The position numbers and the translations under genes are program-made. Under the pieces are notes generated by a model that made no database searches, had not been told where the DNA came from, and worked only from the letters and a program-made list of their open reading frames with translations. A stretch of DNA of 64,000 bases from Mangrovimonas sp. YM274 (lineage in GTDB: Bacteria > Bacteroidota > Bacteroidia > Flavobacteriales > Flavobacteriaceae). How positions within the stretch are numbered: position 1 is the first letter of the stretch; every line of letters begins with the position of its first letter. The stretch covers positions 2,847,501 through 2,911,500 of the forward strand of contig NZ_CP133091.1 in assembly GCF_030908385.1 (NCBI RefSeq). The letters run 5' to 3'. This document shows, one piece after another, positions 1-8,578 of this stretch.

Positions 1-81
1 GTATCGTTTTTTGCCAAGGAAGAAAAGATTAGTATTGAAGAGTTGAAAGAGATCATTTCCTTAATCGAAAACAAGTCGTAA
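1..81 (+). CDS. BlaI/MecI-family transcriptional repressor, C-terminal end (partial)
   Basis: The first 26 codons are open and end in TAA two bases before the next gene. The peptide (VSFFAKEEKISIEELKEII, then a short Lys-rich end) matches the C-terminal helix of BlaI/MecI winged-helix repressors, which dimerise through this part. In this family the partner membrane protease inactivates the repressor when a signal arrives. The gene directly downstream encodes such a protease, which supports the call. The DNA-binding half lies outside the window, so the identification rests on the tail and the neighbour. Confidence 0.75.
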   Translation, partial: VSFFAKEEKISIEELKEIISLIENKS

Positions 82-83
82 CC

Positions 84-2057
84 ATGGAATATTTATTGAA
101 ATCATCAGCCATTATCATATTATTCTATGCTTGTTATAAATTGTTCCTGCAAAAAGAAACCTTTTTTCAGTCCAACCGCGCATTCTTAATCTTAGGATTG
201 GTTTTGGCGGCCATCTTCCCTTTAATCGTTATTCCTATTTATGTGGAATATACACCTGCACCCGTGACGGCCAATTTCACCCTAGAACCGTTGGCACAAA
301 CTGAATTGGAGGATGCCTGGGAACTAACAGATGTGTTACCTTGGATATATGGTCTTGGGGTAGTATTCTTTTTATCTAAACTCTTGTTTGAAATCAATTC
401 CCTCCTCCTCCTTTTGAAAAACCATCCAAAACAAGCTTTTGGCAAATACACCCTTATAGAAACTAACAAAAATCTAACGCCGTTTTCATTTTTCAACCGT
501 ATTGTTTACAACCCAACCCAATTTACCAAAAGTGAACTCCACCATATCATCAACCACGAAAAAGTGCATGCACAACAACTGCACTCTATAGATGTACTGC
601 TCATTCAATTGGCTACAGCGCTTCTTTGGTTTAATCCATTTATTTGGCTTTACAAAAAAGAACTTTCCCAAAACCTTGAATTTATTGCCGATGGTAATGC
701 ACAACATTATGCCCGTTGTGAAAAGAGCTATCAAATGGTTTTGCTTAAAACCTCAACTACAAATCATCAATTGGCCTTGGCCAACAATTTTTATACATCA
801 TTAATCAAAAAACGAATCGTTATGTTACACAAATCCAAATCACACAAATTAAAGGCCTGGAAGTATAGTTTGATACTGCCTGTCCTAGCTTGGTTTTTAA
901 TGAGTTTCCATACCAAAACCGTGCTTGTTGAAGCCAACGTAAACAATGAGCTCCTCCCCAATGTTCCTGAAACAGCAACCACTATTAATGGAGCTCCAGA
1001 AACTACCGAACTAAAAATTATCATTACCAAAGATTTCTCTGAAAAGGAATTTGAAACTGTCAAAGCTGCGGCGAAAAAAGAAGGTGTGACACTCAGTTTC
1101 AGCAATATTGAACGTAATAGCAAAGGGGAAATCATAGCCATTTCTGCCGAGGCCAAAACTGAAAAGGGATCTAGCAACTTTAACCTTAATGGTACAGAAC
1201 CCATCAAACCTTTTGTGTTCAACTATAACGAGAAGGGTTTTAGTTTTGGAACAGTATCTACAATGAGAGAAGCGAAAGCCTCAACCATTTCAGGAGAAGA
1301 CAAAAACATTTACTTCGTTACCAGAGACACCTTAAAAGAAGAAACTCCGACAAAAATCATCATTAATAAGCAAAATATAACAACGGGAAATAATGATGTC
1401 TACTTTTCCCCAGAAAGCAGTGACTCCATTTATATTGTTAAAGATATTTCAAAAGCAATTTGGACAGATAAAAATGGAAAAACAGTAGATATTCATGCCT
1501 ACCAAAACGACCAGGTAGCCACAACAATGAAATTAAAAAGCTCAGACAACATCCTTTACATAATAGACGGAAAAAAGGCCACTGCTACAGAATTGCACAA
1601 CCTTGCACCCAACGCCATAGAATCTGTAAACGTATATAAAGACAATAAGGCTGTTGAATTATATGGCGCAGAAGGAAAAGAAGGGGTCATTATCATTAAC
1701 ACTAAAGGCAATAATACTTGGACTACAGATGACGGCTCTAGTATCGTTATCAGGAACACATCAGGAAACAAAACTTATGAAATTAGAAATAATGAGCTCT
1801 ACGCCCCCTTTGAAATTTCCAAAGAAACTTCAGACTCCGCATTGGAAGCACATAAAGAGGCTTTGGCAAAAAAAAACGTAACGGTAAAATACTCCAAACT
1901 GAAACGCAATAAAGCAGGAGAGATTATCAAACTAAAAATATCCCTAAGCACCAAAAACGATAAAAAATCAAGTGCCACTTTTGAAGACCCCGATGGTATT
2001 CCAAATATCGTCTTTGGCAAAAACAAAGACAACGTTTTTGTGAAATCGATCAACTAA
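84..2057 (+). CDS. BlaR1-like M56 family metallopeptidase with TonB-plug-like C-terminal region
   Basis: This 657-residue membrane protease is predicted to sense a signal in the envelope and act on the BlaI-type repressor encoded just upstream. The N-terminal third has hydrophobic segments near residues 5-25, 32-53, 84-110 and 165-190. The zinc site is HEKVH at 158-162, with a likely third ligand, Glu199, in LEFIAD. A further hydrophobic segment near 265-280 precedes a long periplasmic part. Residues about 488-540 (LYIIDGKKA, then ESVNVYKD, then GVIIINTKG) resemble the plug of TonB-dependent receptors. Two segments, about 308-390 and 585-655, are similar to each other (KEGVTLSF..RNSKGEII versus KKNVTVKY..RNKAGEII), which suggests an internal duplication. 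The start is ATG, two bases after the repressor stop, so the two genes form an operon. The inducing signal is unknown. Confidence 0.85.
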   Translation: MEYLLKSSAIIILFYACYKLFLQKETFFQSNRAFLILGLVLAAIFPLIVIPIYVEYTPAPVTANFTLEPLAQTELEDAWELTDVLPWIYGLGVVFFLSKLLFEINSLLLLLKNHPKQAFGKYTLIETNKNLTPFSFFNRIVYNPTQFTKSELHHIINHEKVHAQQLHSIDVLLIQLATALLWFNPFIWLYKKELSQNLEFIADGNAQHYARCEKSYQMVLLKTSTTNHQLALANNFYTSLIKKRIVMLHKSKSHKLKAWKYSLILPVLAWFLMSFHTKTVLVEANVNNELLPNVPETATTINGAPETTELKIIITKDFSEKEFETVKAAAKKEGVTLSFSNIERNSKGEIIAISAEAKTEKGSSNFNLNGTEPIKPFVFNYNEKGFSFGTVSTMREAKASTISGEDKNIYFVTRDTLKEETPTKIIINKQNITTGNNDVYFSPESSDSIYIVKDISKAIWTDKNGKTVDIHAYQNDQVATTMKLKSSDNILYIIDGKKATATELHNLAPNAIESVNVYKDNKAVELYGAEGKEGVIIINTKGNNTWTTDDGSSIVIRNTSGNKTYEIRNNELYAPFEISKETSDSALEAHKEALAKKNVTVKYSKLKRNKAGEIIKLKISLSTKNDKKSSATFEDPDGIPNIVFGKNKDNVFVKSIN

Positions 2058-2060
2058 CAA

Positions 2061-2094
2061 AAAAGTCCCAACAATTGCTTGGGACTTTTTTTTA
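2061..2094 (+). terminator. Rho-independent terminator of the BlaI/M56 operon
   Basis: An 11-bp stem, AAAAGTCCCAA (2061-2071) pairing with TTGGGACTTTT (2079-2089), closes a 7-base loop and is followed by a T run. It lies four bases after the M56 stop codon. Confidence 0.9.
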
Positions 2095-2095
2095 T

Positions 2096-2590
2096 TCCTT
2101 AACTCCCAATAGCCATCTCTAAAACCAACATTCGCCACCTTAAAACAAAAGGTCTGGTCTACTTACATTTTCACCATTCTCTATTTCCCCTAAAGATGAA
2201 TTCCTTAAAAAATGGCACTTTTTAGATCATAATTCCCCTAGAGTTTCAAAATACCTCCCAAAAAAGCCCTACAATTATTACATTTTAAAACACAAAACAC
2301 ACTTAAAGCCTACATTTAAAAACAACAATGAAGATATAAGCATGTCAATTTGAAACAAATAGCATTTTATTACTTATAACTTCGAAGCCAATTTCATCAA
2401 TTTCCATTAAAACGTTTGGAAATAAGCTATTCCAACCAATATCTTTAAAAAACAATCAAGAATTGAATCTATTTATTAACCCTTAAAACCTAAAAATTAT
2501 GATAACTCTTGCGAAAATTTTAATCGATATAATATTCTCTATCAAATAACAATTTAGCACCTTTATAGTAAAACTTAGTTCTAGAATAAG
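2096..2590. other. AT-rich intergenic stretch without a recognisable gene
   Basis: About 500 bases separate the M56 terminator from the promoter of the next small gene. Both strands are strongly AT-rich and broken by stops. I see no tRNA-like fold, strong inverted repeat or conserved reading frame. A small RNA cannot be excluded by eye. Confidence 0.5.
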
Positions 2591-2591
2591 T

Positions 2592-2621
2592 TTTGCTATT
2601 TTTAAGTTCTCAATATCTTAG
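2592..2621 (+). promoter_or_regulatory. Bacteroidota-type promoter of the 50-residue protein
   Basis: TTTG (2592-2595) and TATCTTAG (2614-2621) are 18 bp apart, close to the TTTG-N19-TAnnTTTG consensus of Bacteroidota. The -7 box ends four bases before the ATG at 2626, so the transcript probably has almost no leader. Confidence 0.55.
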
Positions 2622-2625
2622 CGGA

Positions 2626-2778
2626 ATGAAAAAACAACTTTTTAAGGGCCTCGCAAAAATGAATAAACTCTTACTTCCAAGTTTTAGCAAACAGCAACTA
2701 GACCTAAGTAAAGCCAACAAACTTCAATTGGCTATTATTGGCTGGCGTACCTATATCACAAAAAATGCGCTGGACTAA
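2626..2778 (+). CDS. small conserved flavobacterial protein (50 residues)
   Basis: This is a basic 50-residue protein with no signal peptide, containing KLQLAIIGWRTYITKNALD near its C-terminus. From memory, peptides of this pattern are widespread in Flavobacteriia and are often labelled SsrA-binding protein. True SmpB is about 150 residues, so that label should not be read as a function. The ATG at 2626 is preferred over an upstream in-frame start at 2593 because a TATCTTAG -7 box sits four bases before it, inside the longer frame. It stands alone between two AT-rich gaps. The function is unknown. Confidence 0.65.
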   Translation: MKKQLFKGLAKMNKLLLPSFSKQQLDLSKANKLQLAIIGWRTYITKNALD

Positions 2779-2849
2779 ACCGCCATAGAACCTATTCTTC
2801 ATCAATAAAAACCAGCTTAAAAACTTAACATTGAAAGTAACCTTCAAAG

Positions 2850-2880
2850 TTGCTCAACTACAATCCATAGGTTAATTTTG
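2850..2880 (+). promoter_or_regulatory. Putative promoter of the gene at 2903
   Basis: TTG (2850-2852) and TAATTTTG (2873-2880) are 20 bp apart and match the Bacteroidota promoter pattern. The ATG is 22 bases further on. Confidence 0.5.
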
Positions 2881-2902
2881 TGTTTACATAAACACACCAA
2901 CC

Positions 2903-3148
2903 ATGGTAGAATATTCTAACCCCAAAGAACTTTTGACTTCCTTTCTTCATCAGCTTGATGATTTTAGTGCTTTAGACACCTTCAAATTCCTTGCGGAAGC
3001 CAGTAACCAACATTATCATAGTTATCAAATAACCTATTGGACTTTAGACAAAGAATTCAAAACACTTTTAGTTGAAATAGATCTTCTTAAAGGAAAAATG
3101 TCTTTTGGACCATGGGGTACTTGCGCTATGGAAACAGTGAAATTATAA
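2903..3148 (+). CDS. hypothetical protein (81 residues)
   Basis: This is a small soluble protein without signal peptide or membrane segment. It has an N-terminal helical part (PKELLTSFLHQLDDF) followed by alternating strands rich in Tyr, Trp and His (YHSYQITYWTLDKEF). I do not recognise the family. The reading frame has its own plausible promoter upstream and a weak hairpin downstream, and its codon use resembles its neighbours, which together support a real gene. No neighbour indicates a role. Confidence 0.5.
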   Translation: MVEYSNPKELLTSFLHQLDDFSALDTFKFLAEASNQHYHSYQITYWTLDKEFKTLLVEIDLLKGKMSFGPWGTCAMETVKL

Positions 3149-3194
3149 GTCGCTTATTTTTACTCCTTAATTTGTCAGTTTTAACAAAACAGAA

Positions 3195-3222
3195 AAAGGC
3201 ACATTCCTAAGAACATGCCTTT
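3195..3222 (+). terminator. Weak hairpin downstream of the 81-residue gene
   Basis: AAAGGCA (3195-3201) pairs with TGCCTTT (3216-3222) around a 14-base loop. There is no long T run, so termination would be weak. Confidence 0.35.
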
Positions 3223-3288
3223 AGTAAAAAATTCCCTAATGCAATTAACTAATAGCATGTCAAATATATCCCATGCTTTTTAATATCT

Positions 3289-3306
3289 TTTACGGGTATC
3301 CGTAAA
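3289..3306. promoter_or_regulatory. Inverted repeat TTTACGG-GTAT-CCGTAAA downstream of the response regulator
   Basis: A perfect 7-bp inverted repeat with a 4-base centre lies 17 bases past the stop codon of the response regulator gene. Almost the same sequence, TTACGG-GAAT-CCGTAA, occurs at 5764-5779 on the other side of the two-gene unit. The size and symmetry fit a dimeric LuxR-type regulator site. That reading is an inference. Confidence 0.45.
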
Positions 3307-3322
3307 CTGAACTATTATTTTC

Positions 3323-3985
3323 TTAAATCAACCCTAAATCCTTTACAATTGACACCAAATGAATGGCATTATTGGCATTAAACTGAAGCCGTAATCGATT
3401 GAGTCGTTTTTCTATAGAACTCAAGCTATTTGGATACACATTGGACTCTTTGAACAACTTACTAATTTGATCCTGCGAATACCCCAGAGACAATTGCCTA
3501 ATCAATTCGATATCAAAATCTTCAATCTCCATCTCTGATTTTTGGCTCAAAGCATGAGAAACCTCCTTTGACAGGTATTTTTTTCCATTATAGACCTCAC
3601 CCAAGGCCTGCTGCAATTCCAGCAAACCTCTGCGTCCCTTGCACACATAAGCATCAACCCCTAAATCCAGCAACTTCTTTACGGTTTGAGTTTTATCTTC
3701 AATGGAGTACACTATTATTTTAAGTTCAGTAAAATCCTCGCGGATTGCCTCCACCAAGCTCTCTCCTGAAGTAAATTCCTGTTCTCTATGATCCGATTTA
3801 AAAGAAAGGTCGGTTATCAATAAATTAAATGGGGCTTTATCTAATTTGGCCTTTTTAAGCTTAAGATAAGCCTCATCACAGTATTGCGCCTGTACCACAG
3901 TGCCAACATTTAAAGTTTGTAATACCGAAGCAACCCCTTGATTGATACTTCCTAAATCGTCAACTATTAAAACTTTACTGAACAT
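3323..3985 (-). CDS. LuxR/NarL-type two-component response regulator
   Basis: This 220-residue regulator has an N-terminal receiver domain with the acidic pair D9-D10, likely phosphoacceptor D59 in LLITDLSF and a conserved Lys in AYVCKGRRG near 116. The C-terminal part (about 155-220) is a LuxR-type helix-turn-helix (LSLGYSQDQISKLFKES, then SSIEKRLNRLRLQF). It should be phosphorylated by the histidine kinase encoded four bases upstream and then bind DNA as a dimer. The flanking TTACGG inverted repeats at 3289 and 5764 are candidate sites. The target genes are not evident in the window. Confidence 0.88.
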   Translation of the reverse strand: MFSKVLIVDDLGSINQGVASVLQTLNVGTVVQAQYCDEAYLKLKKAKLDKAPFNLLITDLSFKSDHREQEFTSGESLVEAIREDFTELKIIVYSIEDKTQTVKKLLDLGVDAYVCKGRRGLLELQQALGEVYNGKKYLSKEVSHALSQKSEMEIEDFDIELIRQLSLGYSQDQISKLFKESNVYPNSLSSIEKRLNRLRLQFNANNAIHLVSIVKDLGLI

Positions 3986-3989
3986 ACTA

Positions 3990-5606
3990 TCAAATTCTTA
4001 TTGATGCCTTAAATCCGGCGTCATTATTACTTTCAAAGGTAATTGAACCTTTAATGGATTTCATACGGTTTTCCGTATTTTGAAGTCCACCTTTCTTATA
4101 AATCGCAGTTCCAACACCATTATCGGTGTACTGAATGGCCATACTTTTTCCTTTTTGCTCAAATTTCAATACCACATAAGAAGCCCTGCTATGCTTTCGC
4201 ATATTAACCATCAACTCCTGCAACACTCTATAAATGGTAGTTTTCTGCAAATTAGAAAAGTGCCTCCAGTCAACTTTGGAAATACTTTGTACGATAACCC
4301 TAACTTCATCATTATTGAACCCTTTCAATAACTCCATCAATGTCTCTGAAAAATTTCCTTCAACATCAATTTCACTATGTTCTTTGGAAATATCTCGGGT
4401 TTTACGGTATACTGCCTCCAGATGGTCCAAGACCTCTTCGGTTTCATTATTAGCCTGTAACTTAGCCATGATTTGATACATATCATTAGCTACCTCATCA
4501 TGCACTTTTTTGGAAATACGCGTTTCGGTTTCATATACTTTCAGGAGCTTCTCCTTATTGTGTTTTACCCTTCCTACAACATAAATTGCAACAAACACCA
4601 AAATCACCAAAATCAGTGTCAAGAAGAGTTTTTGACGCTTAAATTCACTTTCCTCAAACAAACGCTGCTGTTCACTAAACTGATACCGATAATATTCAAA
4701 ATTATCTTTCGCCCTTACACTAGCCTTTTCCAAACTATCCCTTAACTTTTTATACTGAACTACTTCTGGCGTACCATTTAAAAGAACCAATGTCGCCAAG
4801 GTGCTTTCTAAATATTGCGGGTTATTGAGTTGTTTTGCCTGTTCCAAAGCCTTTTGGGCATAATCTTGAGCTGTCTCCCTATCTCCTTTATCTAAATAAT
4901 AATCTGACAAGTGACCATAACTCGTAATAACTCCGGGAATATAATCAATGGTTTTCCTCAAGGACAAAGCTTCCAATAAATTGGAAAGCGCGCCAGGAAG
5001 TGTTAGTTTGGCTTGTGCTAGCCCTAGATTATCCAATACTCGCGCCTTCATCTTAAGGTCTAAACGAGGTGATTTTTCATATGCTTCTTCAAAATACACC
5101 AAGGCCCTGGAGTATTCGTTTTTATCCAAATACAAATTCCCTATATTATTCAACAATGTCGCCTTGCTAGCCTCATCCTCTACCAGTTCGAGACTTTTGC
5201 TGTAGAATTCCAAAGCTTTTGAAAAATTATCCAAACTGCGATAAACAATCCCCAAGTGGTTATAAATACCTATCCTATTTTCCTTTATCATTTCAGGATT
5301 CGTCATCCCATCCAATAACCTTAAAGCTTCCACGCTGGAAATTTCACTATCGGAAAGTAACCCCATTTTCTTTTCTATGCTAGCCAACAACCTTAAATGG
5401 AAAACAGCCTTTTCAATATCCTTTCGCTTTATGCTTTGCTCTTTTTGCTTTGTAAAAAAGTTATAGGCTTTCGCCAGTTGAATATTGGATTTTGGCTGAT
5501 TAACTACTCCATAGTAATAGGTCAAACTATCAACTTTAGATTGCGCATGAAGATGCAGCACCATTCCAAAAAAGAAGAAAGAAAGGATTATAAAGGTTGG
5601 TTTCAT
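3990..5606 (-). CDS. TPR-containing sensor histidine kinase (NarX/LiaS-like)
   Basis: This 538-residue kinase has a signal peptide (MKPTFIILSFFFFGMVLHLHAQ), then about six TPR-like helical repeats (residues 40-300) expected in the periplasm. One membrane segment follows (LFLTLILVILVFVAIYVV, about 325-345), then a cytoplasmic kinase. The dimerisation motif SKKVHDEVAND places the phosphorylated His near 369. The ATPase domain has an N box (QELMVNMRKHS) and a G box (DNGVG). The ATG at 5606 is chosen because the frame upstream encodes a Cys-rich peptide that would spoil the signal sequence. It is co-transcribed with the response regulator, with a 4-base gap. TPR sensors of this kind are common in flavobacteria. 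The ligand is unknown. Confidence 0.87.
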   Translation of the reverse strand: MKPTFIILSFFFFGMVLHLHAQSKVDSLTYYYGVVNQPKSNIQLAKAYNFFTKQKEQSIKRKDIEKAVFHLRLLASIEKKMGLLSDSEISSVEALRLLDGMTNPEMIKENRIGIYNHLGIVYRSLDNFSKALEFYSKSLELVEDEASKATLLNNIGNLYLDKNEYSRALVYFEEAYEKSPRLDLKMKARVLDNLGLAQAKLTLPGALSNLLEALSLRKTIDYIPGVITSYGHLSDYYLDKGDRETAQDYAQKALEQAKQLNNPQYLESTLATLVLLNGTPEVVQYKKLRDSLEKASVRAKDNFEYYRYQFSEQQRLFEESEFKRQKLFLTLILVILVFVAIYVVGRVKHNKEKLLKVYETETRISKKVHDEVANDMYQIMAKLQANNETEEVLDHLEAVYRKTRDISKEHSEIDVEGNFSETLMELLKGFNNDEVRVIVQSISKVDWRHFSNLQKTTIYRVLQELMVNMRKHSRASYVVLKFEQKGKSMAIQYTDNGVGTAIYKKGGLQNTENRMKSIKGSITFESNNDAGFKASIRI

Positions 5607-5952
5607 GCCTCTAAAATAACAATAAAAACAGGAGTATATCTCTTGTCTTTTATTAGAGCAATAAAAAAGACACACCATAACAGGCATGTCTTAATCAGGT
5701 TGGTTATTTGCTTCCAAATAAACTATTGGGGTTACAATGATATATGTTTATAACGGAATATTATTACGGGAATCCGTAACGCTTGTATTTTTTTTAGCCA
5801 TACCAATGTTTCTACCTCTCTTGCCTCAAACCCAACTTCCTGCTCCAATTAATATCCAGACTACAAAAGCCATGATTTTCCGTAACAGGCATACACACCA
5901 ATACCATGAATGGATAAGTTTATAAATTATAAAGTAAAATTAGAACAAAGAC
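5607..5952. other. Intergenic region upstream of the two-component genes
   Basis: This 346-base AT-rich gap lies between the kinase start and the ABC transporter stop. It holds the inverted repeat TTACGG-GAAT-CCGTAA (5764-5779), a possible half-site CCGTAA near 5880, and AAGACA/TGTCTT arms (about 5668-5693) around a 14-base loop. A plus-strand frame at 5737-5925 has no recognisable features and is not called. Confidence 0.5.
5764..5779. promoter_or_regulatory. Inverted repeat TTACGG-GAAT-CCGTAA upstream of the kinase gene
   Basis: This is a perfect 6-bp inverted repeat with a 4-base centre, about 160 bases upstream of the kinase start. It shares its arms with the repeat at 3289-3306. It is a candidate autoregulatory site for the response regulator, by inference. 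Confidence 0.45.
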
Positions 5953-7719
5953 CTATGATGCCACTTCTTCTTTCATAAACTGTACCTCGTATAGATTTTT
6001 GTAGTAGCCATCCGTTCTCTTAAGCAATTCTTTATGGGTTCCCTGCTCCACGATTTTCCCTGCATCCATCACCAAAATCATATCGGCCTTTTTGATGGTT
6101 GCCAATCTATGGGCTATGACAATAGAAGTCCGTCCTTTGGTGATTTTATCTGTAGCATCCTGAATCAATTGCTCGGAATGGGAATCGACTGAAGAAGTCG
6201 CCTCATCCAACACTAACACACTAGGATTTGTTACATAAGCCCTTAAAAAGGATATCAACTGACGTTGGCCCGATGACAACATCACACCACGCTCCTTCAC
6301 ATTATATTGATAGCCATTTGGCAAACTCATAATGAAATCATGAATCCCTATATTTTTTGCTGCGGTTTCCACTTCTTCCTGAGTAATGTCAGGATTGTTT
6401 AAGGTGATATTGTTAAAAATGGTATCAGCAAACAAAAACACGTTCTGTAACACCACCGCAATTTGTGCTCTTAGAGATTTGAGCGTCATATCCTTGATAT
6501 CGATACCGTCAATTAAAATATGTCCACTTTGAATGTCATAAAAACGGTTCAACAAATTAATGATAGTTGATTTTCCTGCTCCAGTAGCCCCAACAATAGC
6601 TACGGTTTGCCCGGCCTTTACCTCAAACGACACGCCTTTTAACACCTCTTCATTTTCTACATAAGAAAACCGCACATTCTTAAAGGAAATATCCCCTTTA
6701 AAATGTTCGGCTTCCAAAGTCCCTATATCGTCAATTTGGGAAGTAGTATCCAACACTTTAAATACCCTATCAGCTGCCACCATCCCCATTTGCAATGTAT
6801 TGAACTTATTGGCTATTTGGTTTAGAGGTCTAAACAACATAGGAATCATCATTATAAAAGCAGTCAATTCTCCCACTGAAGCCGTACTATCATTTATAAC
6901 TTGCAGCCCCCCGTACCATACTACCAGTCCAATGGTTATGGAGGATAGAAATTCTGCTACAGGAAAGAAGATGGAGTTATACCATACCGTTTTCAACCAC
7001 CCCTTTTTATGTCGTTCATTAATGGTCTTAAAGTTTTTGTATTCAATATCCTCCCGGGTAAACAACTGCAAAATTTTCATTCCGGTAACACGTTCCTGAA
7101 CAAAACTATTAAGATTGGATACCTCTGTTCTTACATCCTGGAATGCCAACTTCATGTACTTCTGGAAAATTCTGGTGGCAATTAAAACCAACGGTAAGGT
7201 TGTGAAAACGATTAGTGACAATATCCAATTCATATAAAACATCATACCTCCTACTGCCAACATTTTCAAGACATCACTAAAAATCATAAAGAGGCCTTCT
7301 CCAAAAATATCCGCAATTCGCTCCATATCGGTTACGGCTCGGGTAATCAAAATTCCCACCGAAGAATTGTCAAAATACTTCATTTTGAAACTTAGCATGT
7401 GCTTAAAAAGTTTCACCCTAATATCCTTTACCACAGATTGCCCCAACCAAGAAGCGTAATAAATAAACAATAACTGGCAAACCACTTCCAAAACCAAAAC
7501 CATTACCATTAACAGGATATAGTTTAAGAAGCCATCATACTCGTGTTTCGCCATTTTAGTATCAATGGCCAACTGTAATATTTTTGGCCTTAAAGCTCCA
7601 AAAACAGCAAGTCCTAAAACAAAACACAAACTCCACAAAAACACATTTTTATATGGGCGTGTATAATGCAATAAACGCTTGAATAAGGTGACATCAAAAA
7701 CATTTCCTTTCTTGGCCAT
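5953..7719 (-). CDS. ABC transporter, fused permease and ATPase (MsbA/multidrug type)
   Basis: This 588-residue half-transporter should work as a homodimer or heterodimer exporting lipids or drugs from the inner membrane. Residues 1-320 form a six-helix ABC exporter membrane domain. The ATPase follows, with Walker A GATGAGKST near residue 378, a Q-loop (VVLQNVFLF), the signature LSSGQRQ (a Ser replaces the usual second Gly of LSGGQ), Walker B VLVLDEATSS and the switch His in IAHRLAT. It lies eight bases downstream of truA and is probably co-transcribed. The substrate cannot be read from sequence. Confidence 0.9.
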   Translation of the reverse strand: MAKKGNVFDVTLFKRLLHYTRPYKNVFLWSLCFVLGLAVFGALRPKILQLAIDTKMAKHEYDGFLNYILLMVMVLVLEVVCQLLFIYYASWLGQSVVKDIRVKLFKHMLSFKMKYFDNSSVGILITRAVTDMERIADIFGEGLFMIFSDVLKMLAVGGMMFYMNWILSLIVFTTLPLVLIATRIFQKYMKLAFQDVRTEVSNLNSFVQERVTGMKILQLFTREDIEYKNFKTINERHKKGWLKTVWYNSIFFPVAEFLSSITIGLVVWYGGLQVINDSTASVGELTAFIMMIPMLFRPLNQIANKFNTLQMGMVAADRVFKVLDTTSQIDDIGTLEAEHFKGDISFKNVRFSYVENEEVLKGVSFEVKAGQTVAIVGATGAGKSTIINLLNRFYDIQSGHILIDGIDIKDMTLKSLRAQIAVVLQNVFLFADTIFNNITLNNPDITQEEVETAAKNIGIHDFIMSLPNGYQYNVKERGVMLSSGQRQLISFLRAYVTNPSVLVLDEATSSVDSHSEQLIQDATDKITKGRTSIVIAHRLATIKKADMILVMDAGKIVEQGTHKELLKRTDGYYKNLYEVQFMKEEVAS

Positions 7720-7727
7720 AACTTGCT

Positions 7728-8471
7728 TTATAGTTTTATTGATTCGGGATAAACCACTTCGGTTAGATAAAGTCCATGAGCTGGCACCGAAAAACCAGCT
7801 TCACTTCTACTTTTGGATGCGATAATTTGATGAAGATCTTCCAAGGAAGTTTTTCCAAGACCTATGTTTACCATAGTACCTACAATAGCTCTTACCATAT
7901 TTCGCAAAAACCTGTCCGCAGTAATGATAAAAGTGAGCTCTCCATTATTCTCCATCCACCTTGCCTCCTTAATATCACAAATGTATGTCTTTACATCTGT
8001 ATTACTCTTAGAGAAGCATTGAAAGTCCTCATACTGTTTCAACACTTCACAGGCTTTATTCATTTTATCCACATCCAAAGAGACAGTCATTAAATAAGCA
8101 TAATCAAAAGTAAATACATTTTTACGATTGGATATTTTGTAATGATAAGTTCTTCCTGTTGCATCAAAACGTGCGTGAGCATTCTCCTTAACCCTCAAAA
8201 TATCATGAACGGCAACATCCTTTGGTAAAAATGAATTTAGTCTATACACCAAATTAAGATCCTCAACCACTTTTTCTGTATCAAAATGAGCGAACATTTG
8301 CGAGGCATGTACACCTGCATCTGTTCTTCCAGCCCCTACAATAGCAATCTCTTCCTGCAACAGCATAGACAAAGCCTCTTCCAAAACTTCCTGCACAGAA
8401 ATAGCATTGGGCTGGTTTTGCCAACCGTGATAGGCCTTCCCGTTATATGATAATTCAATAAAATATCTCAA
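7728..8471 (-). CDS. truA: tRNA pseudouridine(38-40) synthase TruA
   Basis: TruA converts U38-U40 in the anticodon arm of many tRNAs to pseudouridine. The 247-residue length is usual for the family. The catalytic motif GRTDAGVHA puts the nucleophile at Asp51, and the later motif FLRNMVRAIVGT is conserved in TruA. The start is TTG at 8471: the frame begins RYFIELSYNG, exactly where TruA proteins begin, and no ATG lies nearby. It is followed eight bases later by the ABC transporter gene. Confidence 0.95.
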   Translation of the reverse strand: MRYFIELSYNGKAYHGWQNQPNAISVQEVLEEALSMLLQEEIAIVGAGRTDAGVHASQMFAHFDTEKVVEDLNLVYRLNSFLPKDVAVHDILRVKENAHARFDATGRTYHYKISNRKNVFTFDYAYLMTVSLDVDKMNKACEVLKQYEDFQCFSKSNTDVKTYICDIKEARWMENNGELTFIITADRFLRNMVRAIVGTMVNIGLGKTSLEDLHQIIASKSRSEAGFSVPAHGLYLTEVVYPESIKL

Positions 8472-8578
8472 TCGAAAATCTTAATTTTGCTTATGAAGCC
8501 ACAAAGATAAAGTTATTCCCGCTAAGGCAGGAATCTAATATTTAAAAAAAGGAAAAGTGGTTTCCAAGACTCTTTAAA

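Noticed and set aside
5737-5925. 62-codon plus-strand frame upstream of the two-component genes
   Set aside because: The frame overlaps the TTACGG inverted repeat, has no promoter-like box or recognisable domain, and its composition looks like AT-rich spacer.
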